From Solirubrobacterales bacterium (lineage in GTDB: Bacteria > Actinomycetota > Thermoleophilia > Solirubrobacterales > 70-9), in assembly GCA_030152805.1 (NCBI GenBank), contig JASLIG010000088.1, positions 1-64,000 on the forward strand: a stretch of DNA of 64,000 nucleotides. The letters run 5' to 3'. The translations under genes and the position numbers were made by a program. Shown here in pieces: positions 26,968 through 35,104 of the stretch (within the stretch, counting starts at the first letter, position 1; every line of letters begins with the position of its first letter). Below the pieces are notes generated by a model. It worked only from the letters and a program-made list of their open reading frames with translations, made no database searches and was not told where the DNA came from.

Positions 26968-27966
26968 CTACCCGACGTACCCCGCCGACTTCAGATATTC
27001 GCCCGCCACCTGCTTAGCCGACTTCTTTTCGAGTTCAACCCGAGCATTGAGCTCCTGCACGACCGGCAGCGTCAACCCCTTCTGCACCGCGACGATCGTC
27101 TTTTCGTAGTCCGGCCCAGCCTTTTTGGCCGTTGACTGATCGGTGATGAAGACGACGTTGCCGGCCGGGAAGACTTCCTTGTCATCTTCGAGGATCACGA
27201 ACTTGTCTTTCTCGGCAGACAGCTGCGGATCGGTCGTAAAGAGGATCGAGAGGTCGGCCTGCCCCTTTTCGAGGACGGTGTAGCGGAGGCCGATGTCGAC
27301 CGGGTGGAAGGACTTGAATTTGAGCCCGTAATACTTTTCGAGCCCGGCCAGGCAGTCGATTCGCTGGCGGCACTCGGGCGAGCCGTAGAGGCTCATGCTT
27401 TCGGACTTGCCTTCCAGGTCGGAGACCGTTTCCAGGCCTTCTTCTTCGGCGAATTTCGTCGTCGTGCCGACCGCGTTGGCGCTGGAGAACGGCGTCGGCG
27501 GGAAGGCGGTCAGGCCGTCTTTTTCGAGTTCCGCCTTCGCCTTTTCGTAGGCCGCCTGGGCGTCGGCCGGGACTTCGCCAGGTTCGAGGCCGAACAGGGA
27601 CTCGAGGGCGGTGCTGGTGTATTCGGGGTAGCCGGAGATCTCTCCCTGCTTCAGCGTTTTCAGGGCGATCGTTTCCGAGCCGAGGCCCAGATCCGTCTTG
27701 ATCTTGTAGCCGGCGGCTTCGAGGGCCTGGGCGTAGATCTCGCCGGTGATTTCCGATTCGGCGAAGTTCTTCGAGCCGATCGTCAGGGTGACCTTGCCGT
27801 TGGCGGGATTGGAGGCGATCGCCCCCCCTCCACCGCCGCCTTCGGCCGCTGTCGATTCCCCACTGGTGTCGTCGTCGCTGCTGCCGCAGGCGGCGACACC
27901 GAGGCTCAGGACGAGCGCGAGCAGCATTGTCCCCAGGGCACTCAACCGGGTTGTCTTGGTCCTCAT
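26968..27966 (-). CDS. Glycine betaine/choline-type ABC transporter substrate-binding lipoprotein
   Basis: 332 aa from ATG 27966 with AGAGGATC before it. Lipobox GVAAC (Cys near 27) follows a hydrophobic signal, then a Ser/Gly-rich linker. The OpuAC-type domain starts at VTLTIGSKNFAESEITGEIY and includes LKQGEISGYPEYTSTAL, as in quaternary ammonium binding proteins (OpuCC, OsmF, ProX). Last gene of a four-gene minus-strand operon. Likely imports compatible solutes for osmotic protection. The ligand is not certain. Confidence 0.88.
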   Translation of the reverse strand: MRTKTTRLSALGTMLLALVLSLGVAACGSSDDDTSGESTAAEGGGGGGAIASNPANGKVTLTIGSKNFAESEITGEIYAQALEAAGYKIKTDLGLGSETIALKTLKQGEISGYPEYTSTALESLFGLEPGEVPADAQAAYEKAKAELEKDGLTAFPPTPFSSANAVGTTTKFAEEEGLETVSDLEGKSESMSLYGSPECRQRIDCLAGLEKYYGLKFKSFHPVDIGLRYTVLEKGQADLSILFTTDPQLSAEKDKFVILEDDKEVFPAGNVVFITDQSTAKKAGPDYEKTIVAVQKGLTLPVVQELNARVELEKKSAKQVAGEYLKSAGYVG

Positions 27967-27995
27967 CGAGTGATCCTCTCTTGGTTGGTTACATC

Positions 27996-28718
27996 TCATG
28001 CGGGCCTCAGCTTCAGCCCCTTCGAAGTCAGGCGGCGCTGCAGCAGGGCGAGCAGGAGCTCGAGCGCCAGCGCCATCACAGCGACGACGATCGCCCCGGC
28101 CACGACGCCGTTCTCGCCGTAGACGTTTTCGTTGATGATGTAGTCGCCGAGGGTCAGCACGCCGGCCAGTGGCGCGATCGTGGCCGTGGCGACTATCGCG
28201 ATCGTCGCCAGCCGGATGCCGGCCATCAGGGTCGGGATCGCGAGCGGCACCTCGACCTTGAAGAGGATCTCGCGCTCGGTCATCCCGATTCCGCGAGCCG
28301 CCTCCACCGGGGCGCGGTCGACCTGGCGAATGCCGACGAAGGCGTTGGTGAGGATCGGGGGGATGCCGAGGACGGCGAGTGCGATCGTCAAGTTGAGCGT
28401 GCCGACGCCGATCGCCGCCGCCATGAAGGCGATTAGGGCCAGCTCGGGGATAGCCCGCCCGGCGTTGCCGAGACCGACCGCCAGCAGCTCGCCGACTCCC
28501 TTGTGCCCGAGGTAGAGGCCGGCCGGCAGCGCCAGGACCATCGAGAGCGCCAGGGCGAAGACGGTCACTTCGAGCTGCGTGAGCGCCAGTTCGAGGGTCT
28601 GATCGAGGCCGCCGACCAGCTTGCCACCGGTCACGTTGGACGGCTGGGGCTCGAAGATGAATTCGAGCGCGCCCTGGATCGAGCCAAGCGGGAGCTGCGA
28701 AACGATGGTGGCGATCAC
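27996..28718 (-). CDS. Betaine/choline ABC transporter permease (second)
   Basis: 240-aa permease with about five to six membrane helices and the EAA loop VEAARGIGMTEREILFKVEVPLA (listed residues about 138-160). Follows the OpuCB/OpuCD pattern of paired permeases. Its ATG overlaps the stop of the preceding permease by 4 nt. Confidence 0.88.
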   Translation of the reverse strand: MIATIVSQLPLGSIQGALEFIFEPQPSNVTGGKLVGGLDQTLELALTQLEVTVFALALSMVLALPAGLYLGHKGVGELLAVGLGNAGRAIPELALIAFMAAAIGVGTLNLTIALAVLGIPPILTNAFVGIRQVDRAPVEAARGIGMTEREILFKVEVPLAIPTLMAGIRLATIAIVATATIAPLAGVLTLGDYIINENVYGENGVVAGAIVVAVMALALELLLALLQRRLTSKGLKLRPA

Positions 28719-29452
28719 GCCCGGGCCACCCTTTCCCAGGGGGTGACGAGATGCTGGATCGTGAGCAGGATCACGTCAAAGGCGAGCGCCATCAGGATCG
28801 CGATCCCACCGGCGATGATGATGTTGGTCTTGAAGTCGATCCCGCCCTGCAGGATCGGCACTCCCAGGCCGCCGCCCCCGGCGAACACGGCGAGGGTCGC
28901 GATCGCGACCGTGCTGACCGTCGCGATCCGCAGGCCGGCGATGATCTCCCGTGTCGCCAGCGGCAGCTCGACCCGCCAGAGGATCTGGCGGTCGGTCTGG
29001 CCGATGCCCTTGGCGGCTTCCTTGACGGAGGCTGGGACGTTGGAGAGGCCGACGATCGTGTTGCGGTAGATGACCTGCAGGTTGAAAGCGGTGAGGGCGA
29101 TGACCGCCGTGTCGACGCCGCGGCCGGTGAAGGGGAGGAGGAGGAAGAAGAAGGCGACGCTGGGGACCGTGTAGAGGACGCCGGTCGCCGCCAGCAGGGG
29201 TGACCGCAGCCAGCGGCGGCGATGGGCGAGCAGGGCGAGGGTAAAGGCGATCGCGAAGCCGAACAGCACGGCGAGCGCGACCAGCTCCAGGTGCTGGACG
29301 GTAGGCGTCCCGTAGCGATCGATGTTTTCCTTCGCCCAGTTGAAGCAGAAGAGCTTGCCGGTCGCCTGGCAGGGGAGGGTGTCGGAGGTTCGTTCCTGGA
29401 AGAAGTCTTTACCGACTTCGCCAACCGCGGCGAGGGTGGTGAAGCTAGCCAT
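28715..29452 (-). CDS. Betaine/choline ABC transporter permease (first)
   Basis: 245 aa from ATG 29452, which overlaps the ATPase stop by 8 nt. It has an N-terminal extracytoplasmic stretch with two cysteines (about 25-36), then about six helices, including YTVPSVAFFFLLLPF, and the EAA loop VKEAAKGIGQTDRQILWRV. The open frame continues upstream to 29542 inside the ATPase gene, but that Arg/Ser-rich part is not a permease sequence. Confidence 0.86.
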   Translation of the reverse strand: MASFTTLAAVGEVGKDFFQERTSDTLPCQATGKLFCFNWAKENIDRYGTPTVQHLELVALAVLFGFAIAFTLALLAHRRRWLRSPLLAATGVLYTVPSVAFFFLLLPFTGRGVDTAVIALTAFNLQVIYRNTIVGLSNVPASVKEAAKGIGQTDRQILWRVELPLATREIIAGLRIATVSTVAIATLAVFAGGGGLGVPILQGGIDFKTNIIIAGGIAILMALAFDVILLTIQHLVTPWERVARA

Positions 29453-30635
29453 GCGGTCGCTCCGTCGCCGGGTGCTCCTCCGTCTTCGCCGCCGGCGAGC
29501 CGAGGAACTCGGAGATGATCTCGACCGAGAGCACGCCGGCAATGCGGCCCTCGTGGTCGGCGACGGCCGCGTACTGGGCCTCTCCCTGCAGCAGGTCGGC
29601 GAGCGCGTCGCGCATCACGTCGTCGCGGTCGAGCAGGGGGCCGAGCGGGGAGTCCGGCTTGGCGGGGACGTGCTCGGCCGCGAGGTCGCGCTCCGACAGC
29701 CAGCCAATCGGATGGCGCTCCCCGTCAACCAGGAGGGGATAGGGGACCTCGGCTCCCGCCAGCTTCGCCCGCACCTCGGCGGTCGGCTGACCGACGTAGG
29801 CAAGGGGGGCCTCCCAGAGGTCGATGTCGACGACCCGCATCAGGGCCAGGCGCTTCAGCGCCCGGTCGGCGCCGACGAAGTCCTCGACGAACTCGTCTGC
29901 GGGGTCCATCAGCAGCTCGGCCGGGGTCGCGTACTGGGCGACCCTGCCGCCCTCGCGCATGATCGCGATCCGGTCACCCATCTTGATCGCCTCGTCGATG
30001 TCGTGGGTGACGAAGAGGACGGTCTTGCCGATCTCCGCCTGCAGGCGCAGGAACTCGTTCTGCAGGCGTTCGCGGTTGATCGGGTCGATCGCGCCGAAGG
30101 GCTCGTCCATCAGCATCACCGGCGGGTCGGCGGCGAGGGCGCGGGCGACGCCGACGCGCTGCTGCTGGCCGCCCGAGAGCTGCGCCGGGTAGCGGGCGCC
30201 GAGCTCGGGATCGAGGCCGACCAGCTCGAGCAGCTCGGCGCTGCGCGCCGCGGCGCGTTCCTTCTTCCAGCCGAGCAGCTGCGGCACCGCGGCGACGTTC
30301 TCGGCGATCGTGCGGTGGGGAAAGAGGCCGATCTGCTGGATCACGTAGCCGATCTCGCGGCGCAGCTGGGCGGGATTGCGGTCGCGTACCGAGCGGTCGC
30401 CGATGAATATGTCGCCCGCGGTCAGCTCGACCGTGCGATTGACCAACCGCATCGCGGTCGTCTTGCCGCAGCCGGAGGGCCCGACGAGGACGCAGATCTC
30501 ACCCGCTGGGACCTCCAGGGTGAGGTCCTCGACCGCGGCGACCGCAGAGTCGCCGTAGCGCTTGGTGGCGCCTGCGTAGCGGACGGCGGAAGCGGCGCTG
30601 CTCGACCGTCGGTCAGTCAGCTCGTCGCTGGGCAC
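29445..30635 (-). CDS. Betaine/choline ABC transporter ATPase with CBS domains
   Basis: 396 aa. Walker A GPSGCGKTT near 52, Q-loop VIQQIGLFPH, signature LSGGQQQR, Walker B LMDEPFGAIDP, and H-loop FVTHDIDEA. The C-terminal third (about 270-385) contains a CBS pair, which in OpuA-type ATPases senses ionic strength. First gene of the operon. A palindromic repeat (30668-30786) lies just upstream, between it and the permease gene. Confidence 0.9.
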   Translation of the reverse strand: MPSDELTDRRSSSAASAVRYAGATKRYGDSAVAAVEDLTLEVPAGEICVLVGPSGCGKTTAMRLVNRTVELTAGDIFIGDRSVRDRNPAQLRREIGYVIQQIGLFPHRTIAENVAAVPQLLGWKKERAAARSAELLELVGLDPELGARYPAQLSGGQQQRVGVARALAADPPVMLMDEPFGAIDPINRERLQNEFLRLQAEIGKTVLFVTHDIDEAIKMGDRIAIMREGGRVAQYATPAELLMDPADEFVEDFVGADRALKRLALMRVVDIDLWEAPLAYVGQPTAEVRAKLAGAEVPYPLLVDGERHPIGWLSERDLAAEHVPAKPDSPLGPLLDRDDVMRDALADLLQGEAQYAAVADHEGRIAGVLSVEIISEFLGSPAAKTEEHPATERPHG

Positions 30636-30667
30636 TCGGCACGAGCCTATACCCCGTGAGTGTTCGG

Positions 30668-30786
30668 CCTAGGCCTATCCCGGCAGGGGTTTCGCTTAAC
30701 TTTTTCGGTGGTGACGCACCGGCTGCCGCCGCAAGGGATTGCCGAAAAAGTACAAGACGCTTCACCCCTACCGGGATAGGCCTAGG
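30668..30786. repeat. Palindromic repeat element, copy A
   Basis: 119 bp. Outer arms (30668-30690 and its complement ending at 30786) pair with one mismatch. Inside them are a conserved core, AGGGGT...CGCTTAACTTTTTCGG, and GCCGAAAAAGTACAAGACGC...CACCCCT. The outermost bases (CCTAGGCCTAT) are unique to this copy yet complementary across the element. The stop codon of the COG0701 permease (30782-30784) lies in the right arm. Same orientation as copies B and C. Confidence 0.85.
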
Positions 30787-31927
30787 CGTGGGCCGGGCAG
30801 CTTTGAGGCGCGGCGGTGTTGCGCCTGGAGAGCCAGAAAAGGGCTGCAAAGACGACCGTGCCGAGGACGTTGAGCACCAGCTTGTAGTCGAGCTCCACCG
30901 AGCCGAAGACGTCCTCGCGGCTGGGCCGCGTCTCCGGGATCAGGCCGGCGGCGCTGAAGAGGGCGTCGACGGCGAGAGCGGCGGCGATCATCGTCACCAG
31001 CATCAGGGCGACGATCCGCACGGTGAAGGCCCAGCCGTAGTACTTGCGGTAGATCGCCACGATCGGCAGCACGATCAGGTCGGCGAAGATGAACGCCATC
31101 ACGCCGGCGAAGCTGATCCCACCTGACCAGAGCACGGCTGCGAGGGGCACGTTGCCGATCGAGCAGACGAAGCTGAGTACCGCGATCAGCGGCCCGACGA
31201 TTACGTTCTCGAGCGCGTTCAGCCAACCCGGTGCGTCGGTGATGAAGAGACTGTTGAAGAAGTCGTCGCTGAGCAGGCCGATGAAGCCGGCGAGCAGGAA
31301 GCCGACGCTGATCTCCTTCCAGAGCATCCGCCAGTCGCCGCGGAAGTTGAGCGCGACCTCGGCCCAGCCGGCGGTCGAGGTGACGCGCTCGCGCCAACCG
31401 GGCGCTGGCCTGGCGTCGTCGCCGTGGCCATGGTCGTGGTCGTGTCCGGCATCGGCCCGCTGGGCGTGCGCCCGCGCCTGCTCCTCCAGCCGCGGCGAGA
31501 CGAAGAAACGCAGCAGCGCCGTCATCAGCACGATCATCACGATGCCGCCGAGGTACTCGGCGAGCGTGAACTGCCAGCCGAGCAGCACCCAGAGCACCAG
31601 CCCCAGCTCCCAGACCAGGTTGGTCGAGGCGAACTGGAAGGCGAGCGCGGCGGCCGCGGAGGCGCCCTTCTGGAACAGGCTCTTGGCGATCGCGATCGCC
31701 GCGTAGGAGCAGGAGGAGGAGGCGGCGCCGAGGCCGGTGGCCCAGGCAACCGGGCGCGCCCCGTCGCCGGCCATCGTCGCCTCGATCCGCTCGCGCGGTA
31801 CCCAGGCCTGGACGATCGCGGAGATCGCGAAACCGAGGACCAACGCCCACCAGACCTCGTAGGCCATCAGCAGGGACTGCTTGAGGCCCTCCAGGATCGT
31901 GTCGGCGACGTCGACCATGCGGACCAC
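30782..31927 (-). CDS. COG0701 permease with His-rich loop
   Basis: 381-aa membrane protein of the ArsP/COG0701 permease family, about eight to ten helices. Two repeats share Ser/Cys-Asn motifs: ASSSCSYAAIAIAKSLF (about 70-86) and FVCSIGNVPLAAVLWSGG (about 245-262). Between them is a loop HDHDHGHGDD (about 162-171) that can bind metal ions. GTG at 31927, or ATG at 31918. A CsoR-like operator sits 9 nt upstream, so expression probably responds to copper or a related signal. Substrate unknown; metal or metalloid export is a guess. Confidence 0.8.
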   Translation of the reverse strand: MVRMVDVADTILEGLKQSLLMAYEVWWALVLGFAISAIVQAWVPRERIEATMAGDGARPVAWATGLGAASSSCSYAAIAIAKSLFQKGASAAAALAFQFASTNLVWELGLVLWVLLGWQFTLAEYLGGIVMIVLMTALLRFFVSPRLEEQARAHAQRADAGHDHDHGHGDDARPAPGWRERVTSTAGWAEVALNFRGDWRMLWKEISVGFLLAGFIGLLSDDFFNSLFITDAPGWLNALENVIVGPLIAVLSFVCSIGNVPLAAVLWSGGISFAGVMAFIFADLIVLPIVAIYRKYYGWAFTVRIVALMLVTMIAAALAVDALFSAAGLIPETRPSREDVFGSVELDYKLVLNVLGTVVFAALFWLSRRNTAAPQSCPAHA

Positions 31928-31935
31928 CGTACCAT

Positions 31936-31952
31936 ATACCCCCAGGGGGTAT
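31936..31952. promoter_or_regulatory. CsoR/RcnR-family-type operator palindrome
   Basis: ATACCCCCAGGGGGTAT is a perfect 17-bp palindrome of the TACCCCC-n-GGGGGTA type bound by CsoR, RcnR, FrmR and CstR repressors. It fills the 30-nt gap between the deaminase stop and the permease start and overlaps the expected promoter (minus strand TATATGGT). Confidence 0.7.
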
Positions 31953-31957
31953 CTAGA

Positions 31958-33259
31958 TCAGCCGATGCCGAGGCGCCGCGCGCGCTCCACGGCGCGGGCG
32001 GCGATCTCCTCGCCGCCAGGAACCTCACCGCCCCGCATCAGCACCTGTCCGCCAACCACCGTCGTATCCACGATCGAACCGCTTGCCGCGTAGACCAGGT
32101 CTGAGTGGATGTCGCCAAGGCTCAACTCCGGCGATCCCGTCCGCAGCAGGAGGAAGTCCGCAGGCTCCCCGACGCCGGGTGCAACGTTTTGCGGTCCCCC
32201 TGGGTGCTCAGCGCGTTGCACCTCGCCGGGGTTCCCGTGGAGGAGCGGTGCGCATGCGCCGGTGGCGATTCGCCAGGCCTCCGCAGCCGGGAGCACCGTG
32301 GGGTCGCGACTGGCGTGGCGCTGGCAGAGGGCGAAGACCTTGAGGTCGGCGAGCAGATCGAGCGAGTCGTTGGAGCCTGGGCCGTCGCTGCCGAGGCCGA
32401 CGGCGACGCCGGCTTGCCGGGCGGCGGGGTAGGGGAAGACGCCGCCCACGGCCAGCTTCATGTTGGCGACCGGGTTGGTGACGACCGTGCAGCCGCGCTC
32501 GGCGATCAGCGCCAGCTCGGTTTCGTCGAGCCAGACGCCGTGGGCCAGGACGGTCCGCTCGCCGAGCAGGCCCAGCCGGTCGAGGTAGGCGGCCGGGCGC
32601 ACGCCGTGCTGCTCGAGGCAGTCGGTGACCTCCTGCTCGGTCTCGGCAAGGTGAATGTGGACCGCCGCGCCCCGCTCGGCTGCCTGTTCGCCCGTCCAGC
32701 GCAACAGCTCTTCGCTGACCGTGTAGATCGCGTGCGGCGCCAGTGCGGCGCCGATCTCGGGGCCGAACTCGTCGAGCTCGTCGAGGTTGCCCAGGGCCGT
32801 TGCCTGCATCGTCTTGGTGTTGCCGTCGGCGTCGAAGATCGGCCCGCCGATCGTCGCCCGCAGCCCGGCGTCGCGCACCGCCCGCGCCGTCGCGCCAGGA
32901 TGCCAGTACATGTCCCACAAGCGCGCCGTGCCGGTGCGGATCATCTCCAGACAGGCCAGTCGCGTGCCCCAGTAGACGTCCTCGGGCTCGAGCTTGGCCT
33001 CGATCGGCCAGACCACCTCGCGCAGCCAGCGCATCAGCGGCAGGTCTCCGCCGAAGCCGCGGAAGAGCGTCATCGCTGCGTGCGTGTGACCGTTGAGGAG
33101 GGGAGAGACCAGGGGGGCGCCGTCGGCTGCGATCGTCTCGTCGCCGGGCGCCGGCACGACATCGGGCCCGAGCGCGACGATCGCTCCGCCCTCGCAGCGC
33201 AGGCCCACCGTCTCGCCGTCGAGGACGGCCCCCGTGACGGCGAGCGGCTCCGGGCTCAC
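31958..33259 (-). CDS. 5'-methylthioadenosine/S-adenosylhomocysteine deaminase-like amidohydrolase
   Basis: 433 aa from GTG 33259, overlapping the mtnP-like stop by 4 nt (GTGA). Metal-dependent hydrolase fold: NGHTHAAMTLFRG (about 58), AVHIHLAETEQEV (about 195), VLAHGVWLDE (about 240) and LGSDGPGSNDSLDLL (about 300). This matches the MTA/SAH deaminase group. Near the C-terminus an unusual Gly/Pro-rich stretch (APLLHGNPGEVQRAEHP) replaces the usual compact GALGLDxGxxxxG segment. A much longer open frame to 34216 exists but crosses mtnP out of frame. Confidence 0.8.
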   Translation of the reverse strand: MSPEPLAVTGAVLDGETVGLRCEGGAIVALGPDVVPAPGDETIAADGAPLVSPLLNGHTHAAMTLFRGFGGDLPLMRWLREVVWPIEAKLEPEDVYWGTRLACLEMIRTGTARLWDMYWHPGATARAVRDAGLRATIGGPIFDADGNTKTMQATALGNLDELDEFGPEIGAALAPHAIYTVSEELLRWTGEQAAERGAAVHIHLAETEQEVTDCLEQHGVRPAAYLDRLGLLGERTVLAHGVWLDETELALIAERGCTVVTNPVANMKLAVGGVFPYPAARQAGVAVGLGSDGPGSNDSLDLLADLKVFALCQRHASRDPTVLPAAEAWRIATGACAPLLHGNPGEVQRAEHPGGPQNVAPGVGEPADFLLLRTGSPELSLGDIHSDLVYAASGSIVDTTVVGGQVLMRGGEVPGGEEIAARAVERARRLGIG

Positions 33260-33933
33260 GGCCCGACGGCGCCGAGCCGCGGCAGCACCGCCGCCAGGCC
33301 GTCGTGGAGTTGCAGCGCGTTGGAGGCGCGCGCCGCTTCCAGCTCGATGATCTCCAGCGGGCCCTCGCCGACCCCGTTGGCGAGGTTGTCGACGACGCAG
33401 ATCGCCGCGTAGGCGAGGCCGAGCTCGCCGGCGACGATGCACTCCGAGGCGACGGTCATGCCGACCACGTCGGCGTGCGCGGACATCAGGCGGATCTCCG
33501 CCGGGGTCTCGAAGCGCGGTCCGATCGCCTGCCAATAGACGCCGCCGTCGCGCAGCTCGCCGCCGCTGGTGCGCCAGGCGGCGAGCACTTCCCCGCGCCA
33601 GCTGGGATCGAAGCGGGGCACCCGGTGGGCACGCTCGTCGACGTAAGTGGAGAGGCCGAGGTGCAGCGCGATGAAGTCGTCCGGGCAGAGCAGGCTGCCG
33701 ACCGGCAGCCCGGCGTCCAGGGAGCCGACCGAGGCGATCGCCAGCACCCGGTCGCAGCCGTGCTCGAGCAGTGCCCGCATGTTGGCGGCGTGGTCGATCT
33801 CGTGGGGCAGCACGTAGGGGCCGTCGCCGTGGCGCTGCACGATCGCCGCCCCCTGACCGGCGGCGGCCGTGGCGATCGTCTCGCCCCCCGGGCCGAGTGC
33901 ACTGCTGCCGAGCACCACCGCAAGCCGTCCCAT
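33256..33933 (-). CDS. MTA phosphorylase / purine nucleoside phosphorylase family protein
   Basis: 225 aa, MTAP/PNP family. Phosphate loop GSSALGPGG (about 9-17), RHGDGPYVLPHEIDHAANMRAL (about 34-55, typical of MtnP), and TVASECIVAGELGLAYAAI with VVDNLANG. It splits methylthioadenosine or a related nucleoside using phosphate. First gene of a pair with an MTA/SAH deaminase-like enzyme, so the operon handles SAM by-products. The protein is shorter than many MtnP proteins (about 260). Confidence 0.82.
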   Translation of the reverse strand: MGRLAVVLGSSALGPGGETIATAAAGQGAAIVQRHGDGPYVLPHEIDHAANMRALLEHGCDRVLAIASVGSLDAGLPVGSLLCPDDFIALHLGLSTYVDERAHRVPRFDPSWRGEVLAAWRTSGGELRDGGVYWQAIGPRFETPAEIRLMSAHADVVGMTVASECIVAGELGLAYAAICVVDNLANGVGEGPLEIIELEAARASNALQLHDGLAAVLPRLGAVGP

Positions 33934-33958
33934 CGCCGGCGATCCTAAAGCCCGCCGC

Positions 33959-33964
33959 TATGGT
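33959..33964 (+). promoter_or_regulatory. -10 element TATGGT, leaderless start
   Basis: TATGGT ends 6 nt before the ATG at 33971. Divergent from the mtnP-like gene. Confidence 0.5.
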
Positions 33965-33970
33965 GAAGGG

Positions 33971-34459
33971 ATGGAGGAACGCCCGTCGGGTCGTGACGAG
34001 AGCGAGAGCGAACGCCTCGATCGCAACCTCGGTGAGCTGCTGCAGGAGCTGCGCGTCGCCCTGCCTGGCGTCCAGGTCCTCTTCGCCTTCCTGCTCGCCG
34101 TCCCCTTCCAGCAGAACTTCACCGAGATCAACGGCTTCGAGAAGGACGTCTACTTCTTCACCCTGCTCTGCACGGCGGCCTCGGCGATCCTGCTGATCGC
34201 GCCCTCCTCCTATCACCGCATGACCTTCCGCCTGCAGCAGAAGCGCGAGCTGATCCAGCTCGCCAACCGCTTCACGATCGCCGGCCTCACCTTCCTCGCC
34301 CTGGCGATGACCGGAGCAATCGTGCTGGTCACCGACGTGCTCTTCGGCGGCGTCGTCACCGCGATCACCGGGGTCGGCGCGGCGAGCGCTTTCGCCCTCG
34401 CCTGGTACGTGATGCCGCTGCGGCGGCGGTTCAGTCTGACTGGGAACGCACGCTCTTGA
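33971..34459 (+). CDS. DUF6328-type membrane protein
   Basis: 162 aa with four membrane helices (about 40-55, 62-78, 105-125, 130-148). Start MEERPSGRDESESERLDRNL and the helix ELLQELRVALPGVQVLFAFL are characteristic of the small DUF6328 membrane family of actinobacteria. Function unknown. Leaderless promoter in front. Its 3' end overlaps the convergent HD gene by 29 nt. Confidence 0.75.
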   Translation: MEERPSGRDESESERLDRNLGELLQELRVALPGVQVLFAFLLAVPFQQNFTEINGFEKDVYFFTLLCTAASAILLIAPSSYHRMTFRLQQKRELIQLANRFTIAGLTFLALAMTGAIVLVTDVLFGGVVTAITGVGAASAFALAWYVMPLRRRFSLTGNARS

Positions 34460-35045
34460 AGCGGTCGCCCCAGAGGCCGACCAGCTCGTCTGCCAGCTCG
34501 TTGGTCAGCCGCATCTCCGGCGCCTCGTCGAAGAGCATTTCCAGGTCGGCCTCCCAGATGTAGATCTTCAGGTCGAGGGGCACCGCGAGTTCCTCGCTGA
34601 CGCCCTCGCCGATCAGCGAATAGGCCTCGCGCAGCATCGCCACGTTGGTCAGTTTGTCGGCGGCGAAGATCGCCAGCACCGCCGGGTCGGATTCGGCCAC
34701 GCGTCGCCGGTGCTCGTCCTTGCGGTCCTCGTAGGAGGGGATCGATTCATCTTCGGTCATCGCCCCGACCAGCCCGCCGACGGCGTCGCCGAAGCGCTCG
34801 CGCACCTCGCCGGTCTCGATCTCGCTCTTCTCGACCACGTCGTGCAGCAGCCCCGCGGCGAGCACCTCGTCGCCGTAGCGATGTTCGCTCAGCAGCTCGG
34901 CCACGGCGAGCGGGTGGTCGATGAAAGGACGGCCGTCGCTGCCGCGCCGCAGTTGACCCGCGTGTGCCCGCCGCGCGGTTTCCAGCGCGTCCTTGACAAG
35001 GTCAGATCTCACGACTGCCGCGTCGATGCCAGGGGTCGACGACAT
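34431..35045 (-). CDS. HD-domain hydrolase (SpoT/MESH1-like)
   Basis: 204 aa. HD-type metal motif: AHAGQLRRGSDGRPFIDHPLA (listed positions about 28-48) then LLHDVVEKSEIETGEVRERFG (about 66-86) and AADKLTNVAML (about 128), as in the hydrolase half of RelA/SpoT and in MESH1-type small alarmone hydrolases. It may degrade (p)ppGpp or a similar nucleotide. Of note, a RelA/SpoT synthetase-domain gene lies 1.5 kb away. Confidence 0.75.
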   Translation of the reverse strand: MSSTPGIDAAVVRSDLVKDALETARRAHAGQLRRGSDGRPFIDHPLAVAELLSEHRYGDEVLAAGLLHDVVEKSEIETGEVRERFGDAVGGLVGAMTEDESIPSYEDRKDEHRRRVAESDPAVLAIFAADKLTNVAMLREAYSLIGEGVSEELAVPLDLKIYIWEADLEMLFDEAPEMRLTNELADELVGLWGDRFKSVRSQSD

Positions 35046-35104
35046 CCCGCGTGCCAGCGTAACGGCAGAGTGCTGACTACGAACGTTCCGGTTTGCTCGG
35101 GGTT

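Noticed and set aside
31958..34216. Single 752-codon open frame on the minus strand
   Set aside because: Only the last 434 codons match a protein family. The upstream part is an Arg-rich reading of the mtnP-like gene in another frame, and GTG 33259 gives a clean start with a 4-nt overlap.
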